NCBI GenBank assembly: GCA_903908265.1
Contig: CAIVRI010000049.1
Location: 1-51,814, forward strand
Length of the DNA stretch: 51,814 nucleotides
Source of the DNA: an uncultured Pseudomonadota bacterium
Lineage (GTDB): Bacteria > Pseudomonadota > Gammaproteobacteria > Steroidobacterales > Steroidobacteraceae
Reading direction: 5' to 3'
Shown: piece by piece, positions 41,623-51,603 of the stretch
Layout: each line of letters opens with the position of its first letter
Position numbering within the stretch: position 1 is the first letter of the stretch
Program-made: the position numbers and the translations under genes
Notes under the pieces: generated by a model
What the model saw: only the letters and a program-made list of their open reading frames with translations
What the model was told of the DNA's origin: nothing
Databases searched by the model: none

Positions 41623-43872
41623 ATGACAGACCAACACACCTCCTCCTCTGGCCGTCGCCACGTCGGCCTCGGACACCGCCTCGCCCTGCTGCTGCCCTCG
41701 CTGGCATTGGTCGGACTATTTTTTACCGGCTCCGCCTCGACCCACTCGGCGACGGACAGAAAAACCGCTCCCCGGGCGGCCACCGCCGCCGCGCCGGTAC
41801 CGGCGGTCTTACACGCTTCCGACCGCCACCGTAAAGTGGCGCGCCTCGTCGCCGAGGCCGTCGAGCACTGGCACTATCGACGAGCAATCATGGACGCGCA
41901 TCTGTCGTCCCAAGTCTATGATCGTTACCTAGATACGTTAGACAGTTCCCACAGCTACTTCCTGCAGTCGGACCTCCTAGATCTGGAATCGCTGCGCCCC
42001 CACTTAGGGGAATCCATCCGCACCGGCGCCGTGGAACCGGCTTTCGTGATCTTTGAGCGACTGCAGCAACGCAACCGCGCCGAAATCAAAGCGGCGATTG
42101 CCTCGCTCGACCAGGAACCTGACTTCACCGTCGATGAACGCTACGAATACGACCGTACGAAAGCACCCTGGCCGGCGAACGAAGCCGAGCAGGCCGACAT
42201 TTGGCGCAAGCGCGTCAAGAACGATGCGCTGTCGTTGCTGCTGGCCAACAAGCCCTGGGCGGATGCACGCGACGTTTTGAAGAAGCGTTACGAGCGTCTT
42301 CTGAAACGAACCGACCAGGTCACCGCCGACGACGTGTTCGAAAACTTCATGAACGCCTATCTGCACGTCTATGACCCTCACTCGAACTATTTCTCGCCCC
42401 ATTCGAGCGAGGAGTACAACATTGCGATGAAGTTGTCCTACGTTGGTATCGGCGCCTCGCTGCAATTGATCGACGACTACGTCACCATCATGAACGTGAT
42501 CCCTGGCGGTCCGGCTGCGATCAGCGGATTGATCAAAGCGAACGATCGCATCACCGGCGTCGCGCAAGGCAAAGCGGAGTTTGCCGACGTGGTGGGCTGG
42601 CGCTTGGATGATGTCGTACAACTGATTCGCGGCCCTGCGGGCACCGTTGTGCGCTTACAGATCCTGCCCGCCGGCGCTTCACCTGGCTCCAAAGAACAGG
42701 TGTACGAGTTCACACGCAACAAAGTTACGCTGGAAAGCCAGGCGTCGAAGAAAAAGATTGAGACCGTCACCATCGACGACAAGCCGTATAAGGTCGGCGT
42801 GATCGATGTGCCGAGCTTCTATCAGGACTTCGAGGCTCGGCAGAGCGGCGATAAAGAATTCCGCAGCACGACGCGCGACGTTGCCAAATTAATTGGTGAA
42901 CTGAAAGCCGAAAAAGTCGACGGACTAGTGGTGGATCTGCGCGCCAATGGCGGCGGCAACCTCAATGAGGCGCAAGGCATGGTTGGTCTATTCATCAAGA
43001 AAGGACCGGTTGTCCAATTGCGCGAAACGAGCGGCGAAATCGAAGTGCTCGATGACACCGAACCCGGCCCGGTCTGGGATGGCCCGCTGGTGGTTCTCGT
43101 CGATCGCTCCAGTGCGTCAGCCTCGGAAATTTTTTCAGCGGCGATCCAAGATTATGGCCGTGGTCTCGTGGTCGGGCAGCAGACGTTCGGCAAGGGCACG
43201 GTGCAGAACATGTACCCCCTCGATCGCTGGGCTCTGGGGCCCAATCCTGGTTATGGCGAACTGACGGTCACGATCGGCAAGTACTACCGCGTCACTGGCG
43301 AGAGTGTACAAAACCGCGGCGTGATGCCGGAAATTCCTCTGCCCTCCCTGCTCTCGATCACCGACATGGGCGAATCCACGCGTGACAGCGCGCTGCCGTG
43401 GGACCGTATCCGTCCGGTCGACTTCAACGCCGCACACGACCTGGGTGGCGCGCTGCCGGTGGTCGTCAAACACCACGAAGCACGCATGGGGTCCGATCCG
43501 GATCTGCAGGAACTGGTCGCTGAAGTGGCCAGCGTCGAGGAACTGCGCAAGGAAAAGTCCGTCGCCCTGAAGCTCGAGACGCGACGCATCGAGCGTGATC
43601 ACTTAGATGCGGAGCGACTCGGGCGCGTCAATCTGCGTCGAGCAGCGCATGGCCAGGAGCCGGTCAAAACGCTGGAGGAATTAAAGCCGGACGAGCAACC
43701 GGATGCAAACCTCGCCGAGGCGTCCCGCATTGTGGTCGAGTTGGGTCAAACCCTCTCCGCCCCGGCACCGGTAACGGTTGCCGCGAACCCGGCCGTCATA
43801 CCTAGCGCACCGAAGAAAACCAATCGGGCCGGCAAGCACTGCAGTTCAGGCCGTCTGGGCGGTTGCCGGTAG
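41623..43872 (+). CDS. prc: Tail-specific periplasmic protease Prc
   Basis: 749 residues. A membrane-like N-terminal segment (about 18-40) is followed by the helical N-terminal domain, then 'DPHSNYFSP' (251-259), a PDZ domain (about 270-345; 'LIKANDRITGV'), and the S41 catalytic core. Catalytic Ser499 in 'RSSASASEIFSAAIQDYG' and Lys524 in 'QTFGKGTVQ' are spaced 25 apart, as in E. coli Prc (Ser452/Lys477). The C-terminal helical domain runs to about 720, with a basic tail. Prc trims C-termini of outer-membrane and cell-wall proteins. The 3' end overlaps the convergent DUF1249 gene by 27 bases. Confidence 0.94.
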   Translation: MTDQHTSSSGRRHVGLGHRLALLLPSLALVGLFFTGSASTHSATDRKTAPRAATAAAPVPAVLHASDRHRKVARLVAEAVEHWHYRRAIMDAHLSSQVYDRYLDTLDSSHSYFLQSDLLDLESLRPHLGESIRTGAVEPAFVIFERLQQRNRAEIKAAIASLDQEPDFTVDERYEYDRTKAPWPANEAEQADIWRKRVKNDALSLLLANKPWADARDVLKKRYERLLKRTDQVTADDVFENFMNAYLHVYDPHSNYFSPHSSEEYNIAMKLSYVGIGASLQLIDDYVTIMNVIPGGPAAISGLIKANDRITGVAQGKAEFADVVGWRLDDVVQLIRGPAGTVVRLQILPAGASPGSKEQVYEFTRNKVTLESQASKKKIETVTIDDKPYKVGVIDVPSFYQDFEARQSGDKEFRSTTRDVAKLIGELKAEKVDGLVVDLRANGGGNLNEAQGMVGLFIKKGPVVQLRETSGEIEVLDDTEPGPVWDGPLVVLVDRSSASASEIFSAAIQDYGRGLVVGQQTFGKGTVQNMYPLDRWALGPNPGYGELTVTIGKYYRVTGESVQNRGVMPEIPLPSLLSITDMGESTRDSALPWDRIRPVDFNAAHDLGGALPVVVKHHEARMGSDPDLQELVAEVASVEELRKEKSVALKLETRRIERDHLDAERLGRVNLRRAAHGQEPVKTLEELKPDEQPDANLAEASRIVVELGQTLSAPAPVTVAANPAVIPSAPKKTNRAGKHCSSGRLGGCR

Positions 43873-44313
43873 CAACCGACAACCGCGGTCAGCGCAATAC
43901 TCCAGCCATTTGTTCAGCAGCATATTGCGCGCCCAACGGGGCGCCAGTTCATTGCCAGCGACGGGTAGCGACGCGGTGGTTTCTCCGGTGCAGCGGACGT
44001 CGGACGCCTCGACCAAGCGCGCGTCGTGGTACACACGGACATAGAGATCCGGCAACGGCGCCGACTCGATTGACGGCCCTGATAGTTGCAACAAGAGACG
44101 CAACAGGGTCGTGTAAGGGCCGCGCTCCTCTACCCGAAACGCGAGTGTTACCGCCGCATCCATGCGTGCACAACCCTGTTCTGGCAGACAGCGCAGATCA
44201 CCGCAAAGCCAACCCAAGCGGATGTAATTGCTTTCATACAAGGTCATCAAGGCAAGAAAACTGCCCGGATTCGCCCGCCACGACGTTTCGCACCACTGAT
44301 CAGGCGTCATCAT
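43846..44313 (-). CDS. DUF1249 family protein (YqiB-like)
   Basis: 155 residues from ATG 44313; ATGs at 44310 and 44334 are alternatives and none has a good ribosome-binding site. The conserved core 'SFLALMTLYESNYIRLGWL' lies near the N-terminus, then 'TLAFRVEERGPYTTLLRL' and 'LPDLYVRVYHDARLVEAS', the pattern of DUF1249 proteins. Their function is unknown, although the E. coli member lies next to an Nudix and cAMP phosphodiesterase cluster. Overlaps the prc 3' end on the opposite strand. The ppsR stop is 36 bases away. Confidence 0.8.
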   Translation of the reverse strand: MMTPDQWCETSWRANPGSFLALMTLYESNYIRLGWLCGDLRCLPEQGCARMDAAVTLAFRVEERGPYTTLLRLLLQLSGPSIESAPLPDLYVRVYHDARLVEASDVRCTGETTASLPVAGNELAPRWARNMLLNKWLEYCADRGCRLLPATAQTA

Positions 44314-44348
44314 CGGGCCGATTCTATCCTGCATCGATCGCTGCGCCA

Positions 44349-45173
44349 CTAAGCGACTGTGCGCCGGCCAATGCCGGACTCGTGCACGACCCGGGAACCG
44401 ATCTCCTCGACCGAGCAATGCGTCGTGTCGATGTAGGGGATGCCCAAACGCTCAAACAAGGCGCGCGCCTCGCGCACTTCAAAAGCCACTTGATTGGCGG
44501 AGGCGTACTTGCTGTTCGGTCGCCGTTCATGCCGAATCTGCTGCAAGCGATCCGGCTCAATCGTCAAGCCATACAACTTTGCGCGTAGCGGCGCGAGCAC
44601 CGCGGGCAACCGACCGGTCTCCAAATCTTCCTCGGTCAGCGGGTAGTTGGCTGCATGGATCCCGTAATGCAGGGCCAGATACAGGCAAGTCGGCGTCTTG
44701 CCCGAGCGCGATACCCCTACCAGAATGACGTCCGCCTTGCCAAAATCACGGGTCTGCGCACCATCATCGTTAGACAGGGCAAAATTCGTCGCATTAATGC
44801 GCGCAGCATAGCCCTCCGCGTTGGCCATCCCGTGCGCACGGCCCGCCGCATGGGAGCTCTTCACTCCAAACGCCGCTTCCAGTTGACCGATGAAGGCATC
44901 GAAAAAATCCAGAAATACAGCGTTGGCCGCCTGCACTTCAACCCGCCATTCCTCCTGAATCAAGGTGCTGAACACGATCGACTGAGCGCCATCCGCAACC
45001 GTCGCGGCATTGATGCGCTCGCGCGCCTCGATCGCTTTCTCCCGGGAGGCAATGAACGGCAGCGTCACCGTGCTCAATTTGAGCCCGGCAAACTGGGTCA
45101 ACAGACTGTGACCCATTGTTTCGGCGGTCACACCGGTCTGGTCCGAAACAAAGAAAACCGTTCGATTCGGCAA
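44349..45173 (-). CDS. ppsR: PEP synthase regulatory protein (bifunctional kinase/pyrophosphorylase)
   Basis: 274 residues from TTG 45173, with GGGGAG six bases upstream, which decides the start; the frame continues 193 codons further up but only overlaps the start of ppsA on the other strand. '[20 protein letters not shown]' region (6-25) and the P-loop 'GVSRSGKT' (153-160) match the family (DUF299). PpsR uses ADP to phosphorylate PEP synthase on a Thr next to its catalytic His, switching it off, and reverses this by phosphorolysis. It is divergent from ppsA with 121 bases between. Confidence 0.95.
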   Translation of the reverse strand: MPNRTVFFVSDQTGVTAETMGHSLLTQFAGLKLSTVTLPFIASREKAIEARERINAATVADGAQSIVFSTLIQEEWRVEVQAANAVFLDFFDAFIGQLEAAFGVKSSHAAGRAHGMANAEGYAARINATNFALSNDDGAQTRDFGKADVILVGVSRSGKTPTCLYLALHYGIHAANYPLTEEDLETGRLPAVLAPLRAKLYGLTIEPDRLQQIRHERRPNSKYASANQVAFEVREARALFERLGIPYIDTTHCSVEEIGSRVVHESGIGRRTVA

Positions 45174-45294
45174 AATACTCTCCCCCACAACAGGCCCCCA
45201 GTCTACCGCCGACGACGGACAGAAAGGTTGCACCTTGGCTTTCCCTTGCTGCCTTGCAATAAGGCACAATAGCGCTTCTCCACCGAGGTTCGCC

Positions 45295-47670
45295 ATGACT
45301 GAGTATCTCGTCCCGTTCGAGCAGTTGCGAATGCATGACGTCGAGCGCGTGGGCGGCAAGAACGCCTCCATTGGCGAGATGATCGGACAATTGGCCTCTC
45401 TGGGCGTGCAAGTGCCCGGCGGCTTTGCCACCACCGCCGATGCCTTTCGGGAATTTCTCAGCCACGGCGGATTGGCCGACCGCATCAACGCCGCGCTGCG
45501 CGATCTGAACGTGGACGACATTGAGACACTCACCCAGACCGGTGCCGCGATCCGCGCCTGGATCCTCGACACCCCCTTCCCGCCGGCGCTGGAAACGGCC
45601 GTACTCACGGCTTGGACCGCGATGGGGGGCGAGTCAATCGCCGTGGCGGTGCGTTCCTCCGCCACGGCGGAAGACTTGCCCGAGGCCTCCTTTGCCGGCC
45701 AACAGGAAACGTTCCTGAACGTGCGCGGCGCCGACGCGCTGCTGCGCTGCATGCGCGAGGTCTATGCCTCGCTGTTTAACGACCGCGCCATCGCCTACCG
45801 CGTGCACCAGGGATTCGAGCACGCGCTCGTGGCGCTCTCCGTCGGCGTCCAGCACATGGTCCGTAGTGATTTAGGCTCCAGCGGCGTCCTGTTTACGTTA
45901 GACACCGATTCGGGTTTCCGTGACGTCGTCTTTGTCACCGCCTCCTATGGCCTCGGTGAAACGGTGGTGCAAGGCGCGGTCAACCCAGATGAGTTCTACG
46001 TCTACAAAGGCGCGCTGCGTGCCGGCCGGCCCGCTATCGTGCGGCGCAACCTTGGTGGCAAAGCGATCAAGATGATCTACGCGACCGGCAGCAATGCCGC
46101 TGGTCGGCGTGTCGAGACGGTCGACGTGCCCGCACTGGAACGACGTCGCTTTTCGCTCACGGACGCGGATGTGGAAGCGCTAGCCCGTCAGGCCTTGTTG
46201 ATCGAAGCCCATTATGGTTGCCCGATGGATATTGAGTGGGGCAAGGACGGCAACGACGGCCAACTCTATATTTTGCAGGCCCGGCCGGAAACTGTGCAGA
46301 GCCGCTCTGGGCGTACCATTCAGCGCTTTACATTGCAGGGCCGATCCGAGGTGCTCATTGAGGGCCGCGCAATCGGTAGCCGCATTGGCGCCGGCCCTGC
46401 GCGCCTGATCCGCGATGTCAGCGAGATGTCACGGGTGCGCGCCGGCGACGTCCTCGTAGCCGATATGACCGATCCGGACTGGGAGCCGGTCATGAAACGC
46501 GCGGCTGCCATTGTGACCAATCGGGGTGGACGCACCTGCCATGCCGCGATCATCGCGCGCGAGCTGGGCATTCCGGCCGTCGTCGGGTGTGGCGACGCCA
46601 CGACCCGCATCACGGAAGGCCAGCTCGTCACCGTCTCCTGCGCTGAAGGCGATACCGGCTATGTGTATGCCGGGCAACTCGCCTATGACCATAGCGCCGT
46701 GGAATTGGATGCGATGCCCGCACCACCCGTCCGTATCATGATGAATGTCGGCAACCCAGACCGCGCCTTTGACTTCGCGCAATTACCGAACCATGGGGTG
46801 GGACTGGCGCGGCTGGAATTCATCATCAATCGGATGATCGGCGTGCACCCACGCGCTCTGCTCGAATTCGATACCCTGCCGGTGGCGCTCAAGGAAACGA
46901 TCAGCGTGCATATTGCCGGTTATGCGGACCCTATCGACTTTTTCGTCCGCAAACTGGCCGAAGGCATCTCGCAAATCGCAGCGGCCTTTCATCCCCAACC
47001 GGTGATCGTGCGCCTGTCGGACTTTAAGTCCAACGAATACGCCAATCTGATCGGTGGCTCGCTCTATGAGCCGCACGAGGAAAACCCGATGCTCGGGTTC
47101 CGCGGCGCGTCCCGCTACGTCGATCCGACCTTCCGCCCGTGTTTTGAATTGGAATGCCGTGCGCTGCGCCATGTGCGCGAGGCGATGGGCCTCACCAACG
47201 TGCAAGTCATGGTGCCCTTCGTGCGCACGGTTGCCGAAGCGCAAGCGGTGATCGGGCTTTTGGCTGCCAATGGACTGGAACGCGGCAAGAACGACCTGAA
47301 GGTCATCATGATGTGCGAACTGCCCACCAACGCGCTGTTGGCGGACGACTATCTCCAGCACTTCGATGGGATGTCGATTGGTTCCAACGATATGACGCAA
47401 CTCGTCCTTGGGCTCGATCGAGACTCCGGCGTCGTCGCCAAGCTGTTCGACGAACGCGATCCGGCCGTGCGAAAAATGCTGTCGATGGCCATTCGGGCCT
47501 GCAAGGCGGCTGGAAAGTACATCGGCATCTGCGGCCAGGGCCCATCCGATCACCCGGATCTCGCACAGTGGCTGGTCGCAGAGGGCATCGACAGTATTTC
47601 CCTCAATCCCGACACGGTGCTTTCCACTTGGATGCTGCTCTCCCAGCCCGATGGAGCCCCCTCAGCCTAA
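45295..47670 (+). CDS. ppsA: Phosphoenolpyruvate synthase
   Basis: 791 residues, close to the 792 of E. coli PpsA; start ATG 45295 with GAGG seven bases upstream. N-terminal ATP-grasp domain '[12 protein letters not shown]' (19-30) and '[21 protein letters not shown]' region (119-139), swivelling domain with catalytic His416 in '[15 protein letters not shown]', and the C-terminal PEP/pyruvate barrel with 'GSNDMTQL' and 'IGICGQGP'. Thr414, two before the His, is the residue that PpsR phosphorylates in known systems. The enzyme makes PEP from pyruvate and ATP for gluconeogenesis. The stop overlaps the convergent GFA gene by 9 bases. Confidence 0.97.
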   Translation: MTEYLVPFEQLRMHDVERVGGKNASIGEMIGQLASLGVQVPGGFATTADAFREFLSHGGLADRINAALRDLNVDDIETLTQTGAAIRAWILDTPFPPALETAVLTAWTAMGGESIAVAVRSSATAEDLPEASFAGQQETFLNVRGADALLRCMREVYASLFNDRAIAYRVHQGFEHALVALSVGVQHMVRSDLGSSGVLFTLDTDSGFRDVVFVTASYGLGETVVQGAVNPDEFYVYKGALRAGRPAIVRRNLGGKAIKMIYATGSNAAGRRVETVDVPALERRRFSLTDADVEALARQALLIEAHYGCPMDIEWGKDGNDGQLYILQARPETVQSRSGRTIQRFTLQGRSEVLIEGRAIGSRIGAGPARLIRDVSEMSRVRAGDVLVADMTDPDWEPVMKRAAAIVTNRGGRTCHAAIIARELGIPAVVGCGDATTRITEGQLVTVSCAEGDTGYVYAGQLAYDHSAVELDAMPAPPVRIMMNVGNPDRAFDFAQLPNHGVGLARLEFIINRMIGVHPRALLEFDTLPVALKETISVHIAGYADPIDFFVRKLAEGISQIAAAFHPQPVIVRLSDFKSNEYANLIGGSLYEPHEENPMLGFRGASRYVDPTFRPCFELECRALRHVREAMGLTNVQVMVPFVRTVAEAQAVIGLLAANGLERGKNDLKVIMMCELPTNALLADDYLQHFDGMSIGSNDMTQLVLGLDRDSGVVAKLFDERDPAVRKMLSMAIRACKAAGKYIGICGQGPSDHPDLAQWLVAEGIDSISLNPDTVLSTWMLLSQPDGAPSA

Positions 47671-48042
47671 GTCGCTGCGCGCCCGTTCCCAATCCGCGCC
47701 GTCAAAAGCCGTGATCTGCATCGCTACAACCGTACCCGGTTGCAGGCAGCGCGCGTGGATACTGATCTGGTCCGGATGCGAGCGGGGCACGTAGAACGAT
47801 TTGATGCCGCAGTGCCGACAATAAAAATGTCGCGCCACACCGGTGCCAAAGCGGTATTCGGACAAGTGCTCGGCACCGCTCAGCAGCCGAAACTGCGACT
47901 GCGGCACGATCAGGTGCAAGTAGCCGGTCATGCGGCAGATCGAGCAATTGCAGTCGAGCACCTCGATCGTAGCGGGGGCATCGATTGCAAAGGACACCCG
48001 ACCACAGTGGCAGCCACCGCGATGCACGATCAAGTCACTCAC
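47662..48042 (-). CDS. GFA/CENP-V-fold zinc-binding protein
   Basis: 126 residues from GTG 48042, which overlaps the glycosyltransferase stop. Zinc ligands of the GFA fold are all present: Cys11-x-Cys13, 'CNCSIC' (Cys31, 33, 36) and 'CRHC' (Cys75, Cys78). Relatives include glutathione-dependent formaldehyde-activating enzyme, but most members are of unknown function and no formaldehyde genes are nearby. Being translationally coupled to the membrane glycosyltransferase suggests co-expression only. Confidence 0.88.
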   Translation of the reverse strand: MSDLIVHRGGCHCGRVSFAIDAPATIEVLDCNCSICRMTGYLHLIVPQSQFRLLSGAEHLSEYRFGTGVARHFYCRHCGIKSFYVPRSHPDQISIHARCLQPGTVVAMQITAFDGADWERARSDLG

Positions 48043-49751
48043 GGCACGACGACCCGCGTAGGCGCCACCACCAAAATCGCATAGCGCCGCCCCCCGGCCC
48101 GCTCGATCAAGGCCTCAATCGAAGCGCCGGGTACGGCTGCAGGTGGCGTCACGGGGGGGGACACCACCGCCACCGCATGCTGTCGATAGCCCAGTAGCGC
48201 CAGCCATTGCGCCGCCTTCCACCGATAGTGATCTTGGACGAGCCACAAGTAGCGTTGTTCACCACCCGGCGGTATTGCCCCCGGCGCCACCGTGCGCACA
48301 TGCCCGAGATACAACTCCGACATCGCCACAGTCGTCTCGTCTGGTTGCAACAAGCCCAGCGGGTGCCCCGCCGCTGCCGTCTGAATCTCCATCGCAGTCG
48401 TCTCTAAGCTAACCAGTGGATTCAGGCACAGCCAAAGCGGTGTCGCGCACAGCACGAGGGTTGCCCCGACCGATGCGCCGAGATCCCGCCAGACGCGATC
48501 ACGACCACCCTGCACGCGCAAGGCCCAGTAGAGCGCCGCCAGCAGGCCGATCAGCGCGATGCTGGCGAGCAACCAATGGATGGGATCGCGCGTCGCGGGC
48601 GCCAACGCCAGTACCAGCGCAGGACCACCCACCGCAATCGCCAACAGGGCAACCAAGCCGCGGGTCAGTCCAAACGGGACACCACGGGCCGGCGCGCCCG
48701 CCCGCAGCGAGTCGCCAAATTCGAGCCCCACCATCAACGCAAAACCCAACAACGGGGGGGCGTAATACACCCCGCGCGCCGTGGCCGCGAAGGACAGCAA
48801 GATCGTCGCCGGCACGATCGCGCCATAGGCCAGTCGCCAGGCGGTACCCATCGCACCCGGACGGCGCAGATGACGCAAGCCGCGCACAAAGGCCGCCAAC
48901 CCAAGCACAGTCCACGGAAACAAATAGAGCGGCAGTTCGAGCAAATACTTGCCCGGTGCGTTCAGATGCCCGGCGGTATAGGCGTACTGGTTCGGTGCAT
49001 CGATCGTGACCGCTCTGCCAACCAAGTTGTACCAAAACAGCACCTTCAACGCCTGTGCGCCGTCCGGGCGCCGCAGTACCCAGAGGACCCAGCCGCCGAT
49101 CGCCACCAGCACTACCGGCAGGACTAACCACAGCGCCGGGCGCAGTAAGTCGCGCCAGCGGCGCTCGAGCACGAGTACGCTCAGAAAGGCGAACCCAGGC
49201 ACCATCCAGCCAGCAAGGCCCTTGGCATAGAAGGCCAGCACCAAACCCAGCGCCAGTACCGCATAGCCACGGCGGCGTGCGGCCGGCACTTCGGTCGTGA
49301 AACTGGCGTACATCCCGGCCAGTGACACGGCAACCCCAGCCACCAGCGGCGCATCCGTCGCCAGCCAAATCAACACGTCGTACAACTGCATGGCCGTCAC
49401 GGCCACCAGACCCGCCACATAACCGGCGGTCAGGCCGGCCGCGCGACGCGCGATGAACGCGAGCGACAGCGCTGTCAGCAATCCATACAGCAGATTGGGC
49501 AGACGGGTCGCTGCCGGGGTCGGGCCCATGGTGGCCACCACGGCGCCGCTCAACCAGTACAGCAACGGCGGTTTCTCGGCAAAGACCTCGCCACCCAGTT
49601 GCGGCAGCGCGTGGTCCGCTTGGGCTGCCATGGCCACCGCCAGACTCGCCTCGCGCGGCTCGTCGGGCGTGTAGTACACCCGACAAAACAGCCCCGCCGC
49701 CAAGATCGGCACCAGCACCCACAGCAGCCGCGCAAACAGGGCCCGAGTCAA
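48039..49751 (-). CDS. ArnT/GT39-type membrane glycosyltransferase
   Basis: 570 residues from TTG 49751, which overlaps the orn stop (TTGA). Around twelve membrane spans. The first periplasmic loop carries '[15 protein letters not shown]' with the catalytic acidic pair (Asp30/Glu31, then Glu34) and '[14 protein letters not shown]' follows, both typical of ArnT and other GT39/83 polyprenyl-sugar transferases. A periplasmic C-terminal domain begins at about 415. The enzyme would move a sugar from a polyprenyl-phosphate donor to lipid A or another acceptor. No arn genes are near, so aminoarabinose is not established. Confidence 0.85.
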   Translation of the reverse strand: MTRALFARLLWVLVPILAAGLFCRVYYTPDEPREASLAVAMAAQADHALPQLGGEVFAEKPPLLYWLSGAVVATMGPTPAATRLPNLLYGLLTALSLAFIARRAAGLTAGYVAGLVAVTAMQLYDVLIWLATDAPLVAGVAVSLAGMYASFTTEVPAARRRGYAVLALGLVLAFYAKGLAGWMVPGFAFLSVLVLERRWRDLLRPALWLVLPVVLVAIGGWVLWVLRRPDGAQALKVLFWYNLVGRAVTIDAPNQYAYTAGHLNAPGKYLLELPLYLFPWTVLGLAAFVRGLRHLRRPGAMGTAWRLAYGAIVPATILLSFAATARGVYYAPPLLGFALMVGLEFGDSLRAGAPARGVPFGLTRGLVALLAIAVGGPALVLALAPATRDPIHWLLASIALIGLLAALYWALRVQGGRDRVWRDLGASVGATLVLCATPLWLCLNPLVSLETTAMEIQTAAAGHPLGLLQPDETTVAMSELYLGHVRTVAPGAIPPGGEQRYLWLVQDHYRWKAAQWLALLGYRQHAVAVVSPPVTPPAAVPGASIEALIERAGGRRYAILVVAPTRVVVP

Positions 49752-50299
49752 GCGGGCAACTGCAGAAAGTGCGTGCGGTAGTGCGCCAGTTCGCGGATCG
49801 AATCGCGCACATCATCCAACGCTTGATGGCTATGGCCCTTCACCACCCCGGCCAACACCCCCGGTGCCCAGCGCTTGGCCAACTCCTTCAGGGTGCTGAC
49901 ATCGAGATTGCGGTAGTGAAAATAGCGTTCCAGCGCCGGCATATGGCGCGCTAGAAAGCGGCGATCCTGACAAATGCTGTTGCCACACATCGGTGAGGCA
50001 CCGGACGGCACCCACTGCGACAAAAAGGCAATAGTGGCCTGCGCCGCCGCCGCCTCATCGAGGAGGCTGGCCCGGACGCGGTCGGTCAGGCCACTGGCCC
50101 CATGCGTGCGGGTATTCCAAGCATCCATCGCGGCGAGCGCCGCGTCGGACTGGTGCACTGCAATCACCGGCCCCTCGGCGAGGAGGTTGAGGTCGCGATC
50201 GGTGACAATCGTGGCGATCTCGATAATGCGATCCATCTCCGGGGAGAGGCCGGTCATTTCGAGGTCGATCCAAATTAGGTGGTCAGGTGAGGTATTCAT
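49748..50299 (-). CDS. orn: Oligoribonuclease
   Basis: 183 residues, the usual length. DEDDh exonuclease motifs: 'WIDLEMTGL' with Asp12/Glu14, the central '[11 protein letters not shown]', and C-terminal '[11 protein letters not shown]' with the catalytic His and Asp. It degrades 2-5-nt RNA and pGpG, so it also completes c-di-GMP turnover. Head-to-head with an M48 protease gene and near rsgA, an arrangement known in Xanthomonadales-like bacteria. Confidence 0.97.
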   Translation of the reverse strand: MNTSPDHLIWIDLEMTGLSPEMDRIIEIATIVTDRDLNLLAEGPVIAVHQSDAALAAMDAWNTRTHGASGLTDRVRASLLDEAAAAQATIAFLSQWVPSGASPMCGNSICQDRRFLARHMPALERYFHYRNLDVSTLKELAKRWAPGVLAGVVKGHSHQALDDVRDSIRELAHYRTHFLQLPA

Positions 50300-50400
50300 A
50301 GTGTGTTGCCCCTGATTCTACCAGAGGCTACAGTGCCGGCACCCCAACGGACCCCGAGATACCCATCCTCACCTTCGCCTTCCTCGCCGCGCTCCTGTTC

Positions 50401-51603
50401 ATGCTCGGCATGCGCCTGCTGCTTGCAGCCCGCCAGATACTTTCAGTACGCCGCCACCGCGACACCGTACCGGCCCCGTTTGCGCTGGCAATCAGCGCCA
50501 GCGAGCACAGCAAAGCGGCCGACTACACCGCAGCACGCCTGCAGGTCGGCCGGGTGGACCTCGTCATTGATGCCGCGATGCTGCTGATCCTCACGCTGGG
50601 TGGGGGTCTGGCGACCTTGGATCGCCTCGTGGCCGGTTGGGCCCTCAGCCCGATCGCCCATGGGGTGGTTACGCTGTTAGCCCTCATGCTCCTGATGACG
50701 CTGGTCGGGTTGCCGACAGACCTGTGGCGCACCTTCGGCGTAGAGGCGCGCTATGGCTTCAACCGCATGACCCCCGTCCTGTACCTGACCGATGCGCTGC
50801 GCTCCTCGCTGCTGACGGTTGTCCTGGGCGGGCCGCTGATCGCCTTGATCCTCTTGCTGATGCGGGCGAGTGGTCCGTTGTGGTGGCTCTACGCCTGGGC
50901 CAGCTGGACCGTGTTTGGGTTGTCGGTCGCCTTTTTCTTTCCCCGCTTTATCGCCCCCCTGTTCAACAAGTTCCGGCCGCTCGAAGCAGGCCCTTTGCTG
51001 GATGCCGTCGTGCGCGTAATGACGCGCTGCGGCTACGCGGCGGATGGCGTCTCGGTGATGGACGGTTCCCGCCGCTCCAGCCACGGCAATGCGTATTTCA
51101 CGGGCTTTGGTGCACACAAGCGCATCGTGCTATTCGACACGTTGATTGAGCGCTTGCATCCAGAGGAAGTCGAGGCCGTGCTCGCGCACGAACTGGGCCA
51201 TTTCCGACTGCATCACATCGTGCGCCGTCTGGTGCTGAGTTTCGCCTCCGCCTTCGTCGGCTTTGCAGCCCTAGGTTACGCGGCGACGCGACCCGAGTGG
51301 TTTGCAGCGTTTGGGGTCCCCGCACCGACGGCGCATGCGATGCTCGCGCTGTTCCTGTTGGTAGTGCCGGTATTCCTATTCCCCTTCTCGCCGCTGTCCG
51401 GATGGCTGAGCCGACGCGACGAATATGCGGCCGATCGCTTTGCTGCGGCGCATGCCGAGGCCTCTGATCTGGCCACCGCACTGGTGAAGCTGTATCGCGA
51501 CAACGCCTCGACCCTGACGCCGGACTCTTGGTACTCGGCGTGGAACGATTCGCATCCCCCTGCTCTCGCGCGCATTCAGGCACTGACCGGTCCGACCTCA
51601 TGA
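50401..51603 (+). CDS. M48-family membrane metalloprotease (second Ste24-like copy)
   Basis: 400 residues from ATG 50401. 'LAHELGHFRLHH' (261-272) gives His263/His267, and 'RRDEYAADRFAA' carries the third ligand; 'APLFNKFRPLEAG' (185-197) is shared with the other M48 protein in this window. The frame upstream is open to 50302 and encodes a hydrophobic stretch ('ILTFAFLAALLF') that would complete the first membrane span, but it has no ATG, GTG or TTG; ATC 50365, after GAG at 50356-50358, is a possible non-standard start adding 12 residues. The stop overlaps rsgA by ATGA. Confidence 0.92.
   Translation: MLGMRLLLAARQILSVRRHRDTVPAPFALAISASEHSKAADYTAARLQVGRVDLVIDAAMLLILTLGGGLATLDRLVAGWALSPIAHGVVTLLALMLLMTLVGLPTDLWRTFGVEARYGFNRMTPVLYLTDALRSSLLTVVLGGPLIALILLLMRASGPLWWLYAWASWTVFGLSVAFFFPRFIAPLFNKFRPLEAGPLLDAVVRVMTRCGYAADGVSVMDGSRRSSHGNAYFTGFGAHKRIVLFDTLIERLHPEEVEAVLAHELGHFRLHHIVRRLVLSFASAFVGFAALGYAATRPEWFAAFGVPAPTAHAMLALFLLVVPVFLFPFSPLSGWLSRRDEYAADRFAAAHAEASDLATALVKLYRDNASTLTPDSWYSAWNDSHPPALARIQALTGPTS

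Noticed and set aside
45174-45752. Long N-terminal extension of the ppsR frame
   Set aside because: It is antisense to the start of ppsA. TTG 45173 with GGGGAG upstream gives the normal family length.
48499-49815. 438-codon minus-strand ORF over the glycosyltransferase gene
   Set aside because: A shadow in another frame; it lacks membrane spans and is rich in Gly and Arg, whereas the chosen frame shows ArnT-type motifs.
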